DNA from: Echinicola vietnamensis DSM 17526
GTDB lineage: Bacteria > Bacteroidota > Bacteroidia > Cytophagales > Cyclobacteriaceae
Direction of reading: 5' to 3'
Length of the DNA: 64,000 nucleotides
NCBI RefSeq assembly: GCF_000325705.1
Contig: NC_019904.1
Span: forward strand, 1,248,001-1,312,000
Shown: in pieces, positions 36,345 through 44,364 of the stretch
Layout of the letters: each line of letters begins with the position of its first letter
Numbering within the stretch: the stretch's first letter is position 1
Program-made: the position numbers and the translations under genes
The notes under the pieces: generated by a model
Seen by the model: only the letters and a program-made list of their open reading frames with translations
The model's database searches: none
What the model was told of the DNA's origin: nothing

Positions 36345-37103
36345 ATGAATTACGAACCTACACAGATTTTCTTCATTGTCTTCAGTGGGATTATCCTGAT
36401 GCTTCTGATGAGTGGGTTCATCATCGTAATGGTATTGCTTCATCGCCAGCAGCAGCTTCGCAATCGCCAAAAGATGGAAAATCTTAAGGCAGAATATGAC
36501 AAGACCATGCTGAAGGTAGAAAAAGAAATTCAGGACCAGACCCTTTCCTTTATCGGGCAAGAGCTGCATGATAATCTTGGTCAGATTCTTTCGCTGGCCA
36601 AATTGACATTAAACAGTCCAGACGAAGAGAATTATTCGGAGGGAAAGCGATTGATAAACCACGCCATCAAGGAGGTTCGTTCCTTGAGCAAGCGACTAAA
36701 CCTCGATTGGGTGAAAGAAGTGAAGTTGGAGGATTTTATCCGTGGAGAGCTTCAAAAGATTGAAAAATCGGGTCTTTGCAAGACGCAATTTGAGACAAGC
36801 GCCCAATCGTTGGCGCTTGATCAGGATAAAAAGCTCGTCTTGATCCGCGTCATTCAAGAGTGCCTGAACAATATCATCAAGCATGCGGATCCTTCCATGG
36901 TCTATATTTCCCTGGACCAAAAGGATGACCGCTTGAGCGTCACGGTCAAGGATGATGGGAATGGTTTTGATGTGGAAGACAGCTCCAAAGGAATGGGGCT
37001 CCATAACCTAAAATCACGCATCGAAACCATTGGTGGAAAACTGACGGTCTCTTCAATTATAGGAATTGGCACAGAAATCAAACTTTTATTGCCGTTTGAA
37101 TAG
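36345..37103 (+). CDS. NarL-type sensor histidine kinase (HisKA_3) with one TM helix
   Basis: A 252-residue kinase: one N-terminal membrane helix (about 9-32), a coiled-coil linker (about 33-68), a HisKA_3 dimerisation helix with His75 in GQELHDNLGQILSLAKL, and a HATPase_c domain (about 150-252; IQECLNNIIKHAD N box, VKDDGNGFD, GMGLHNLKSRIE). The periplasmic part is nearly absent, so it must sense within the membrane or through a partner. The upstream 7-TM protein 5 bp away is the best candidate. The LuxR-type regulator 163 bp downstream is its likely target. Confidence 0.9.
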   Translation: MNYEPTQIFFIVFSGIILMLLMSGFIIVMVLLHRQQQLRNRQKMENLKAEYDKTMLKVEKEIQDQTLSFIGQELHDNLGQILSLAKLTLNSPDEENYSEGKRLINHAIKEVRSLSKRLNLDWVKEVKLEDFIRGELQKIEKSGLCKTQFETSAQSLALDQDKKLVLIRVIQECLNNIIKHADPSMVYISLDQKDDRLSVTVKDDGNGFDVEDSSKGMGLHNLKSRIETIGGKLTVSSIIGIGTEIKLLLPFE

Positions 37104-37266
37104 ATAAAAGTTAAATTAGTAGCTGCAAACACCCTAAAGCAGCTTCAATCGATGACCAAAAAGCTCCCTTTTTCCACTGGATTTCTAAGAATAGGGCTGT
37201 AAATTTCCTTTGAACGGGCAGGCACGTTTGTAAATTTCGATACTGAGCAATTTCACCAACTGAATC

Positions 37267-37893
37267 ATGATTCGTGTAGTTTTAGCCGACGACCATAAAA
37301 TGTTTGCCAAGGGCATCGCCAACCTGCTTGAAAAAGAAGAGGACATTCAGGTGATGGGGGTGTTTACCAATGGCAAAGAGCTAGTGGAGTTTTTGAAGAA
37401 GGAGCAAGTGGACCTGGTGCTTACCGACATGAACATGCCCGGAATGGATGGCCTTGCGGTCATTCAGCAGATCAACAAAGAAAAGATAAAGGCTAGGCTC
37501 ATCGTCTTATCCATGTATGATGATGAAGATATTTTCAAAAAATGCCAAAAACAAGGCGTAGATGGTTATGTGCTGAAAGATGCAGATCCCGACGAACTCA
37601 TCTATACCATTCGGGAAGTGATCAACGGGCATCATGTCATGCATTTCCAGCGAGTGCTCAAGCAGGTGGACGAAGACCAGTATTATGATGCGTTTAAGCA
37701 GAAGTTTAAGCTTTCCCGCAGGGAGCTTCAGATCCTGTCGTTGATCAAGGATGGCCATACGAACCAGTCCATCGCTGATGAACTTTTTCTCAGCATCTAT
37801 ACCGTAGAAACCCATAGAAAAAATATTCATCATAAACTTGGCGTGAATACAGTCGTAGAACTGATGAAGAAAGCCTTGGAAATGAACCTATAA
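37267..37893 (+). CDS. NarL/LuxR-type response regulator
   Basis: A 208-residue DNA-binding regulator. The receiver domain (about 1-120) has LADDH at 6-10, the phosphoacceptor Asp54 in LVLTDMNMPGMDG and the conserved Lys in YVLKDADPDE. The C-terminal HTH_LuxR domain (about 142-205) reads LSRRELQILSLIKDGHTNQSIADELFLS then VETHRKNIHHKLGV. It follows the kinase at 36345 and is the likely phosphotransfer partner. The next gene begins on the base after its stop codon, which suggests translational coupling to the oxidoreductase at 37894. Confidence 0.94.
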   Translation: MIRVVLADDHKMFAKGIANLLEKEEDIQVMGVFTNGKELVEFLKKEQVDLVLTDMNMPGMDGLAVIQQINKEKIKARLIVLSMYDDEDIFKKCQKQGVDGYVLKDADPDELIYTIREVINGHHVMHFQRVLKQVDEDQYYDAFKQKFKLSRRELQILSLIKDGHTNQSIADELFLSIYTVETHRKNIHHKLGVNTVVELMKKALEMNL

Positions 37894-38925
37894 ATGACAC
37901 AACCGCTTAAGACAGGATTGGTAGGCTTTGGCAGAGTCGCTCAGACGATGCATGCGCCCTTGATCCACCAAGAACCATTGCTTGACTTGACAGCTGTGGT
38001 GGAAAGACACCATCAAAAGTCAAAGGAGAAATACCCGGCAGTTACCGTTTACAGAAGCCTGGAAGCATTGCTTGCAGAAGCTGACGTAGACCTAATCGTC
38101 ATCTGCACGCCCAATGAATACCACTTTTCTCAAGCCAAAATGGCCTTGGAGGCGGGTAAACATGTGGTCGTGGACAAGCCCATCACCGTCAGCTCCAGTG
38201 AAGCAGAGGCCCTCCTTTCACTGGCCAAATCAAAAGGGAAACTGCTCTCTGCTTTCCAAAACCGCCGATGGGACGGGGATTTCCAGACCATCACCAAGCT
38301 CCTCCATGAAGGCACCTTGGGCAGGATCGTCCATTTCGAATCCCATTTTGATCGCTTTCGGCCTGAGCCTACTGAAAACTGGCGAGAACAGCAAGTTCCT
38401 GGAAGTGGGATCCTTTATGATCTTGGAGCGCATTTGATCGATCAGGCCTTGTTACTTTTTGGAAAACCAGAATGGGTATATGCGGAGATTTTAACACAAC
38501 GAAGTGGGGTAGAAGCGGATGATTTCTTTGACCTGACGCTGATGTATCCCACCACCAAAGTGCGGCTCAGTGCCAGCATCCTGATGAATGCCCCATTACC
38601 AAAATTTCTGGTGTTGGGTGACAAAGGCAGCTATAGCAAGTATGGTCTGGATGTGCAAGAAGCTGCTTTTAAGGCAGGAATCCTCCCGGGAAGCGATCAT
38701 TGGGGCGAAGAAGATCCTTCTTCCTATGGAAAGGTTTACCTCGAAGGAACGTCCTATCCTTATCCTACTGTAAAGGGTAATTATTTGGCCTACTATGAAA
38801 ATATCGCTGAAACCATCTTGGGAAAAGCTACTTTAAAGGTAAAGCCAGAGGAAGCCATCGAAGTCTTGAAAGTCATCGAAGCAGCCCAAAAAAGCCATGC
38901 GGAAGGTAAGCGAGTGTACCTTTGA
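37894..38925 (+). CDS. Gfo/Idh/MocA-family oxidoreductase (YdgJ-like)
   Basis: A 343-residue NAD(P)-dependent dehydrogenase. The Rossmann N-terminus is TGLVGFGRVAQTMHAPLI; the family's EKP is replaced by DKP in HVVVDKPITVS. The dehydrogenase C-terminal domain has GSGILYDLGAHLIDQALLLFG, with the Gly-x-x-x-Asp-x-x-x-His arrangement (DLGAHLIDQ). It resembles the YdgJ/YvaA subgroup that oxidises inositol or sugars. The start is immediately after the response-regulator stop codon, so its expression is tied to the two-component genes; whether it belongs to the same pathway is unknown. It ends 9 bp from a convergent gene. Confidence 0.9.
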   Translation: MTQPLKTGLVGFGRVAQTMHAPLIHQEPLLDLTAVVERHHQKSKEKYPAVTVYRSLEALLAEADVDLIVICTPNEYHFSQAKMALEAGKHVVVDKPITVSSSEAEALLSLAKSKGKLLSAFQNRRWDGDFQTITKLLHEGTLGRIVHFESHFDRFRPEPTENWREQQVPGSGILYDLGAHLIDQALLLFGKPEWVYAEILTQRSGVEADDFFDLTLMYPTTKVRLSASILMNAPLPKFLVLGDKGSYSKYGLDVQEAAFKAGILPGSDHWGEEDPSSYGKVYLEGTSYPYPTVKGNYLAYYENIAETILGKATLKVKPEEAIEVLKVIEAAQKSHAEGKRVYL

Positions 38926-38934
38926 TGTCCCTCA

Positions 38935-39405
38935 TTACTGGGAGGAATCAGTTGATTGGCGAAGGGATTGGGGTGATGGTGCTATGGTGGATTGACTTTC
39001 CACGCGTGCTTTCAAGGCCTTGTTCATGGCTTCAAAACCATCTTTAGTGGAAGTGAGCAATTGCTTCTTGAATAAGGGAACCAGCCATCCGCTGAACGTT
39101 TCTTGATGCAGGAACAGGGTGTTTCCATTTGCCAAAGCCTGAAGCTGAAAGCTGTGCTCTCCATCAAAAAGTCCTTTTATCATCAACTTTCCCTTCCACC
39201 GAAATGCTTTGTTCGGGTTGATGGTCATGATCGTTGGCGTAAAAGTCATTCCGGGCAATTTAACCTTGATGCGACTGCCTTCAGCAAGGTGGCCGGAAAG
39301 TGACTTTACGAAAGGATTCCATTCAGGATAGCTGTTGGTATCCATGAGGATTTTCCAGACCTCCTGCGAGCTGGCATTGATTTCGATTTGGGTGGTAATT
39401 TTCAT
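38935..39405 (-). CDS. SRPBCC (START-like) domain protein
   Basis: A 156-residue protein of the SRPBCC/polyketide cyclase superfamily: MKITTQIEINASSQEVWKILMDTNSYPEWNPFV is the standard first strand and helix, followed by GSRIKVKLPG, a FRWKGKLMIKGLFDGEHSFQ segment and a long C-terminal helix (FEAMNKALKARVE). Such proteins have a hydrophobic cavity for lipids or small molecules; the role is not known. I start it at 39405, because the longer frame adds a region without homology. It lies 62 bp after the Crp/Fnr gene, with a perfect FNR-box-like palindrome between them. Confidence 0.88.
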   Translation of the reverse strand: MKITTQIEINASSQEVWKILMDTNSYPEWNPFVKSLSGHLAEGSRIKVKLPGMTFTPTIMTINPNKAFRWKGKLMIKGLFDGEHSFQLQALANGNTLFLHQETFSGWLVPLFKKQLLTSTKDGFEAMNKALKARVESQSTIAPSPQSLRQSTDSSQ

Positions 39406-39456
39406 GTTGTATTCGTTTAGTACAACACAAAATTCAATAAAATACCTCAAAAAAGC

Positions 39457-39472
39457 CTTGATCTAGATCAAG
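39457..39472 (-). promoter_or_regulatory. FNR-box-like palindrome (or terminator stem) between crp-like and SRPBCC genes
   Basis: CTTGATCTAGATCAAG is a perfect 16-bp palindrome that contains TTGAT-N4-ATCAA, the classical FNR consensus. It overlaps the stop codon of the Crp/Fnr gene and lies 52 bp before the SRPBCC start. On the minus strand it is followed by ggctttttt, so it may be, or also be, a short intrinsic terminator of the regulator gene. Confidence 0.5.
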
Positions 39473-40067
39473 AAAGGCAATTTTTACGAATTCGGCTGAA
39501 CGTTTCAGGTGTCATCCCGATCATTGAAGCCAAATAATGCAGGGGAACTTCATTGAAAAGATGACGTTTGAATTGGAAAAGCTGCTGGTAACGCTCCTCG
39601 GCAGTCTTGGACAGCAAGCCAAAGACCCTATCCTCCAAGGTAATAAAGCATTTGGCTATAAAGAGCTTTTCCAGTTCGGGCCACGCAGGAAGCACCTCCG
39701 GAAGGGAACGATAGGCTTCTTGGTGAATGGTGTACAGGGTACATGATGAAATCGCCTGGATGTTGCGGCGGGCATTTTGGCCAAAGGCCAAACTGCTCAG
39801 GTCAGTGGTGAACTCTCCTGTGGAACTTATCCATTGGGTGACTTCCTTTCCATTTTCAGCCGTTTCAAATATCCTTAAATAGCCGCTTTTTAAGAAGCTT
39901 AGCTTGTGGCAGGGCTTTCCAGTTTGGGCATAAAAATCACCCTTTTCCATGGTCTCCATCCGAAACAGCTCCGCTAATTGCTCCAGTTGGGCTGTATTTA
40001 GCGGAAAATATTCCTTGAGGTAATTTTGAAGCTCAATTTTAGATTCCCCTGCGATCATCATTTCCAA
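39468..40067 (-). CDS. Crp/Fnr-family transcriptional regulator
   Basis: A 199-residue protein with a cyclic-nucleotide-binding-like domain (about 25-125; ETMEKGDFYAQTGKPCHKLSFLKSGYLRIFE) and a C-terminal winged helix (about 150-197; VPLHYLASMIGMTPETFSRIRKNCL). It belongs to the Bacteroidetes type in which the recognition helix is TPETFSRIRK, and it lacks N-terminal cysteines, so it is not an Fe-S FNR. It is divergent from the lipoprotein gene at 40178 and probably cotranscribed with the SRPBCC gene. The exact start (residues 1, 3 or 4) is uncertain. Confidence 0.9.
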   Translation of the reverse strand: MEMMIAGESKIELQNYLKEYFPLNTAQLEQLAELFRMETMEKGDFYAQTGKPCHKLSFLKSGYLRIFETAENGKEVTQWISSTGEFTTDLSSLAFGQNARRNIQAISSCTLYTIHQEAYRSLPEVLPAWPELEKLFIAKCFITLEDRVFGLLSKTAEERYQQLFQFKRHLFNEVPLHYLASMIGMTPETFSRIRKNCLS

Positions 40068-40082
40068 AGGTTTACGGATGCA

Positions 40083-40127
40083 CTACTGTTTTGTGGAAAT
40101 TTCATAAAAAGAAAGCACAAATAGTAG
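40083..40127. promoter_or_regulatory. Imperfect inverted repeat in the divergent crp-like / lipoprotein promoter region
   Basis: ctactgttttgtg (40083-40095) and cacaaatagtag (40116-40127) form an inverted repeat with small mismatches. They lie between the divergent starts at 40067 and 40178. It may be a binding site serving both genes; support is by position only. Confidence 0.3.
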
Positions 40128-40177
40128 CGATTGGACTGAGTTTTGCGTAAAGATTACAAACGATAACCACTTTTGAT

Positions 40178-41239
40178 ATGAAGCAGGTAATTTATGGAAG
40201 CCTTGTTGCCCTGGTACTTTTGAGTGCTTGTACCCAAGAAAAGGCAGTATCCCCGACCGGAACTTTTTATGCGGTGCTTCCCTGTGCCGATTGTCCGGGA
40301 ATCAGTTATGCGCTTACCCTTCAGTCCGATTCCAGTTATACCGAAAAGATGGTTTATCAGGAAAGGAGCGAAGAGGTCATGGAAAAATCAGGCCATTTCA
40401 CCATGCAGGAAGACGGATTATTAGCCTTGGAAAAGGAGGAATCTGAAGGCATGCGCCTTTTTCAGGTCCATGGTGACAGTCTTCAAATGCTTGACAGAGC
40501 AGGCAACCCCATCGAAAGTCCATTTTCTGACCGCTACTACCTGACCAAAGAGCAACCAGCATCATTTAGCATGGCATTGAAGAAAAAGTCCTTTATAGGT
40601 TTCAAAGCAAGGGGAAATGAGCCTTTTTGGTCTTTGGAGATGGATTTCAACAAGCAAATGGTTTTTAAGCCCATGGAAGGTGAGCCGTTCATTGCGCCCG
40701 TCCCAGAACCCGTCAGGCCACAAGATGTGAATGCAGTCAGCTATCGGGCAGATACGGAGAAGGGCAGCCTTCATGTAACGATCTTCAGAAAGAAATGCGA
40801 AGACACCATGTCCGGGGAAACGTTTGGTTATACCGTTAATATCCGTGTAAAGCAGGGTAAGGATGGTGAATTCCGTGGTTATATGGGATGTGGTGATTAT
40901 CAGGGAGATTATCGTTTAAATGATATTTGGGCACTAGAGACCCTAGACGGGGAAGCGCTGATCAAAGAAGGTAAAAGCCCAAACCTCGAATTCAATCTCC
41001 GGGAAAATCGTTTCTTTGGCTTTGGTGGCTGCAATAGGATCAGTGGAGCACTGTCCATAGAAAATCAGCAGGTTGGTTTTGCCAAGGTGGTCACGACAGA
41101 GATGGCTTGTGACCATTTAGCAGCAGAGAAAGTTTTTGTAAAGCATATTACGGACCAAACCTACGATTTTAAGATCGATGGATTGACCTTGACCCTCAGC
41201 AATGATCAACATACCATGGTATTCAGAAAAATAGACTAG
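40178..41239 (+). CDS. Three-domain lipoprotein: NlpE-like, COG3650-like and META/HslJ
   Basis: A 353-residue lipoprotein (lipobox VLLSAC, Cys19). Domain 1 (about 25-120) is NlpE-like with the CXXC pair LPCADCPGISYALTLQSD; domain 2 (about 130-245) contains FKARGNEPFWSLEM and ends near GYMGCGDYQG, resembling the COG3650 small-protein family; domain 3 (about 250-353) is a META/HslJ domain (NRFFGFGGCNRISGAL, TTEMACDHLAAEKVFVKHI). NlpE-type proteins monitor copper or envelope stress and META domains occur in heat-shock protein HslJ. All three in one chain suggests an envelope-stress role. Gene neighbours do not add evidence. Confidence 0.85.
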   Translation: MKQVIYGSLVALVLLSACTQEKAVSPTGTFYAVLPCADCPGISYALTLQSDSSYTEKMVYQERSEEVMEKSGHFTMQEDGLLALEKEESEGMRLFQVHGDSLQMLDRAGNPIESPFSDRYYLTKEQPASFSMALKKKSFIGFKARGNEPFWSLEMDFNKQMVFKPMEGEPFIAPVPEPVRPQDVNAVSYRADTEKGSLHVTIFRKKCEDTMSGETFGYTVNIRVKQGKDGEFRGYMGCGDYQGDYRLNDIWALETLDGEALIKEGKSPNLEFNLRENRFFGFGGCNRISGALSIENQQVGFAKVVTTEMACDHLAAEKVFVKHITDQTYDFKIDGLTLTLSNDQHTMVFRKID

Positions 41240-41261
41240 TGGGTATCGGTAAGGACATTCG

Positions 41262-41798
41262 CTAGAAGCGCTTGCAAAAACCAACGGCCAAATTCCAGGT
41301 GTTATAGCCACGTTTAATGTCCAAGGCAAAGGAAGGAAGGAGTTCCCATTGCTGGCCCATGTCGATGGCATATTCTGTTCCGACCCTAAAAACAGGCAAA
41401 TTTTCGTGTTTTTCCAGTTCAATGCCCCCGCCACCAAATAGTGCCCAACGTTCTGTCAGCTCGTAATTGGCGACAAGCGCAAAGAGCATGGACCGCTCTC
41501 GCTCAAGGTCTTCATTTCGGATGATGTAATGTTCCAGCTCCCAATCCCACATCACACCAATTTCCCAACGCTCATGAACCTTTCTGAAATAATCGAAACC
41601 AACGGCCGGCACAAAATAGCCTCCTTCTGATTCTGTTTGGTCCAGATCGTCCCCTTGTGGGATCCAGGTATACCCGAGTGAAAATACTACTCGGTTGAGG
41701 GTTTCGTTTTCTGATGGTTCTTCCTCCTCTTGGGCCATGGCTTGGCCTGCGATGAGCAATATGAAAAAAATGATGGTAACCGAGTATTTTATGTTCAT
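41262..41798 (-). CDS. Small outer-membrane beta-barrel-like protein
   Basis: A 178-residue exported protein with a signal peptide (MNIKYSVTIIFFILLIAGQAMAQ), an acidic linker (EEEEPSENE) and then alternating strands (RVVFSLGYTWIPQGD, YFVPAVGFDYFRKVHERWEIGVMWDWELEHY, WALFGGGGIELEKHENLPVFRVGTEY) ending in NLAVGFCKRF. An aromatic last residue and about eight strands fit a small barrel of the OmpA/OprF-like beta-barrel group. The function is unknown. It converges on the NlpE-like lipoprotein gene with a 22-bp gap. Confidence 0.75.
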   Translation of the reverse strand: MNIKYSVTIIFFILLIAGQAMAQEEEEPSENETLNRVVFSLGYTWIPQGDDLDQTESEGGYFVPAVGFDYFRKVHERWEIGVMWDWELEHYIIRNEDLERERSMLFALVANYELTERWALFGGGGIELEKHENLPVFRVGTEYAIDMGQQWELLPSFALDIKRGYNTWNLAVGFCKRF

Positions 41799-41914
41799 AG
41801 TGGTGAGGCTTATGCTGGTGCAACAGTGATGTTTAAGCCTAAAATAATTATTTACCCGCTAAAAATCACCTAAGCTGCCAGGTTAGCAAGGAGATTGGAT
41901 GATTCTTTGCAAAC

Positions 41915-42601
41915 TTATAAGGGAAGACCTTCTCTAATCAAGCGGGCAATTTCTGCCATTCCACGGTCGCTGGGATGCCTGGCCACTCCTTGATCTTCAT
42001 ATTCTCCCAACGCCATATTTTGATCATGCTCGCTGAGATGGGTAATGTCAATTAAGGTCCATCCTTCCCGTTCAGCAGCCCATTTTAGTTGGGCATTCAT
42101 CACGGGATTGACCCAAAAGGTGGTAGTGACGACCACTTTGCTTGCTTCATCTTTTTTCAGGTAATCCACAAAATGAATCAATGCTTCTCCAAAATTGTGT
42201 TCTTTTACCTGATCCGTTTTGACATTTTCCCCTAACCGGACAATGACCAGCTCTGGATCAAATGCCTTGAGTGCAGCATATTGCTCAACATCCAATGTGG
42301 AAAAGTTAACCTCAAACGGATAGACATTTTCCCGAATGGCCTCGATGTCCGGGTTATAGGATTTTAGGGAATTGTAAAGAATGCTGAAATAATCATTTTC
42401 CGGTCTGCTGGCTGCCATTCCCCAGCCATTGTTCCAGCCAATATCTGGCGCAGGAGGATGGTAGGTGATGCTATTGCCGATGACCAATACTTTATCTACA
42501 AGCTTTTGTTTAGGGGCTGGATCGTCACAGCCTGTAAGGCCAAAAAGCATCATTGCCGAGCCACAGAAAAGAAGGAGTAGGGAGGAAAAAGATCGTTTCA
42601 T
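41915..42601 (-). CDS. SGNH/GDSL hydrolase lipoprotein
   Basis: A 228-residue lipoprotein (lipobox GLTGC, Cys25) with an SGNH-type esterase fold. Block I is VLVIGNSITYHPP with the catalytic Ser; ELVIVRLGENVKTDQ supplies the block III Gly/Asn-like region with LGEN; the C-terminal DQGVARHPSDRGMAEIARLI carries the Asp-x-x-His pair (block V; here VARHPSD). Such enzymes deacetylate polysaccharides or hydrolyse esters in the periplasm. It stands between the small barrel gene and the helicase gene; nothing points to a specific substrate. Confidence 0.85.
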   Translation of the reverse strand: MKRSFSSLLLLFCGSAMMLFGLTGCDDPAPKQKLVDKVLVIGNSITYHPPAPDIGWNNGWGMAASRPENDYFSILYNSLKSYNPDIEAIRENVYPFEVNFSTLDVEQYAALKAFDPELVIVRLGENVKTDQVKEHNFGEALIHFVDYLKKDEASKVVVTTTFWVNPVMNAQLKWAAEREGWTLIDITHLSEHDQNMALGEYEDQGVARHPSDRGMAEIARLIREGLPL

Positions 42602-42640
42602 TTTGGATGTTAACTTGCGAAATGTGATGTGCTAAATAAA

Positions 42641-44236
42641 TTAATTTCTACAATAAAACCGATCCTCTAGGGCTTCTTTTAGCCTTAGGAACTGTTGCCA
42701 TTTGGGATATTGGGTGACGTCATGGATGGCCATGACCTCGTCAAACATCTGCTGGGCGGTCTCATACTGCCCGTTGCGGAAGGCACGGAAGGCATGTTTC
42801 AGCAGCTGCAGAGCACGGGCAAGTTCCAGTTCCTTTTCAATTTGCTCACTTGCGAGCCGCTGACGGCTAAACGCCAAGCTTTCGGGGCTTACCTTGACAC
42901 TAAATTCCCGAATGGGGGATTTCAGCACCAGGCCATTTAAGGTGGTACACCTGCTGAGGGCGACATAAGCCTGCCCTGCTTCAAAAGACCTGCTGATATC
43001 CAAAATGGCCCGCTCAAAGGTCAAGCCTTGGCTTTTGTGGACGGTGATGGCCCAAGCCAATTTAAGGGGAAACTGGATAAAAGTACCGATTACCTTGGAT
43101 TCAAGATGTTCCTCTGCTTCATTGTACACAAATTCCACGTTCTCCCAGACCTCGCGATGAACCTCGTAGATAAAGCCACGGCGGTCCTCCACCTCGATCA
43201 TATCATCGGTCATTTTGGTGACTTTACCGATCATTCCATTATAATACTTGGCATCGGGATTATTGCGCATAAAGATCACCTGCGCCCCGATTTTCAGGGT
43301 CAGGTCCACCGGGTCGAAAGGCGCCATGTTCAATGGAAAATCATCCTTTATTTCTGCCCGATAGGTGCGTGGTTCTTTTTTGAGCTCTGCTAGCTTCTGC
43401 CGGTTGATTTCGGCGATGGTGGCATTATGGGTGCCAATGAGAATATATTCCTCATCCAAGAGCCCAAAGCGATAATTTTTAGCCGTTTCATTCAATCGCT
43501 GAATGTCCGCAGGGGTGTGTTCACTTTCGCGGATTCGGTTGAGCAGGGCCTTAAACTGTTCGTCTTTTTGCCGGTAAATCTTCTGAAGCTCAATGTGCAG
43601 GGGCATTAGTGCTTGAAAAGCATGGGAGCTAAAGAAAAACCTGGAGCCGTAATGGGGAGCGAGATGCTCCCAATCCGTATTCCTGACCACCGGCGGCAGC
43701 TGGAAGGGATCTCCGATAAAGATCATCTGTACCCCGCCAAAAGGCAAATGCATTTTTTTTCGGTAAACGCGCAAAAGTTGGTCGATCACATCCAGCAGTT
43801 CCACGCGTACCATGGAGACTTCATCGATGACGAGCATATCCATCCGATTGATCAAGTCCCGATGTTTTTTACGGTATTGAAACTGCTCGAAAATGTTCAG
43901 GCCTTTACCCTTTTCTCTTTTCTTGGGCTGTAGCCTTGGATCTCCGGGCAAGAACAGCTGGCGAGGATCGATTTTAAAAAAAGAGTGGATGGTCTTTCCT
44001 TTGGCGTTGATGGCCGCTACTCCGGTAGGAGCTACTACGGCCATGTTTTTGTCTTGGTTAAGCTTTCGAAGGGTATGCAAAAAAGTAGTTTTCCCAGTGC
44101 CCGCCTTGCCGGTTAGAAATAAGGATTTATCCGAAAAAAGGGCGACCTCCAATGCATGGATAAACGCCTCGTTATCGGTGTCCAATCCCCTCGCCGAAAA
44201 CGCTGTATATAGATATTCTTTTATGGAAAAGGCCAT
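42641..44236 (-). CDS. PIF1/RecD2-like superfamily 1 helicase
   Basis: A 531-residue ATP-dependent helicase. The Walker A motif is LTGKAGTGKTTFLHTL, motif II is MLVIDEVSMVR, motif III region GGVQMIFIGDPFQLPPV, and the C-terminal motifs VTKMTDDMIEVE... and LAWAITVHKSQGLTFERAILDISRSFEAGQAYVALSRCTTLNGL are typical of PIF1-like proteins. An additional C-terminal helical region (about 450-531) with two TPR-like helices (FRAFRNGQYETAQQMFDEV) may bind partners. It probably unwinds DNA in recombination or replication. I set the start at 44236 (MAFSIKEYLY); the longer frame adds 13 residues. Confidence 0.88.
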   Translation of the reverse strand: MAFSIKEYLYTAFSARGLDTDNEAFIHALEVALFSDKSLFLTGKAGTGKTTFLHTLRKLNQDKNMAVVAPTGVAAINAKGKTIHSFFKIDPRQLFLPGDPRLQPKKREKGKGLNIFEQFQYRKKHRDLINRMDMLVIDEVSMVRVELLDVIDQLLRVYRKKMHLPFGGVQMIFIGDPFQLPPVVRNTDWEHLAPHYGSRFFFSSHAFQALMPLHIELQKIYRQKDEQFKALLNRIRESEHTPADIQRLNETAKNYRFGLLDEEYILIGTHNATIAEINRQKLAELKKEPRTYRAEIKDDFPLNMAPFDPVDLTLKIGAQVIFMRNNPDAKYYNGMIGKVTKMTDDMIEVEDRRGFIYEVHREVWENVEFVYNEAEEHLESKVIGTFIQFPLKLAWAITVHKSQGLTFERAILDISRSFEAGQAYVALSRCTTLNGLVLKSPIREFSVKVSPESLAFSRQRLASEQIEKELELARALQLLKHAFRAFRNGQYETAQQMFDEVMAIHDVTQYPKWQQFLRLKEALEDRFYCRN

Positions 44237-44303
44237 GAACAAAGTTAAGGAATGAATTTGGAAAACCTTGGCCAAACCTGTTACCGGGCAAATTGGCTAT
44301 AAA

Positions 44304-44336
44304 GAAAAGGAGAACCTTATTCAAAGTTCTCCTTTC
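44304..44336 (-). terminator. Rho-independent terminator of the exported oxidoreductase gene
   Basis: A perfect 10-bp stem (aaaggagaac at 44306-44315, gttctccttt at 44326-44335) with a 10-nt loop, followed on the minus strand by tctttatag. It lies 30-60 bp beyond the stop codon at 44365. Confidence 0.7.
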
Positions 44337-44364
44337 CACACACGGCAACTATATTATCTTGGAA

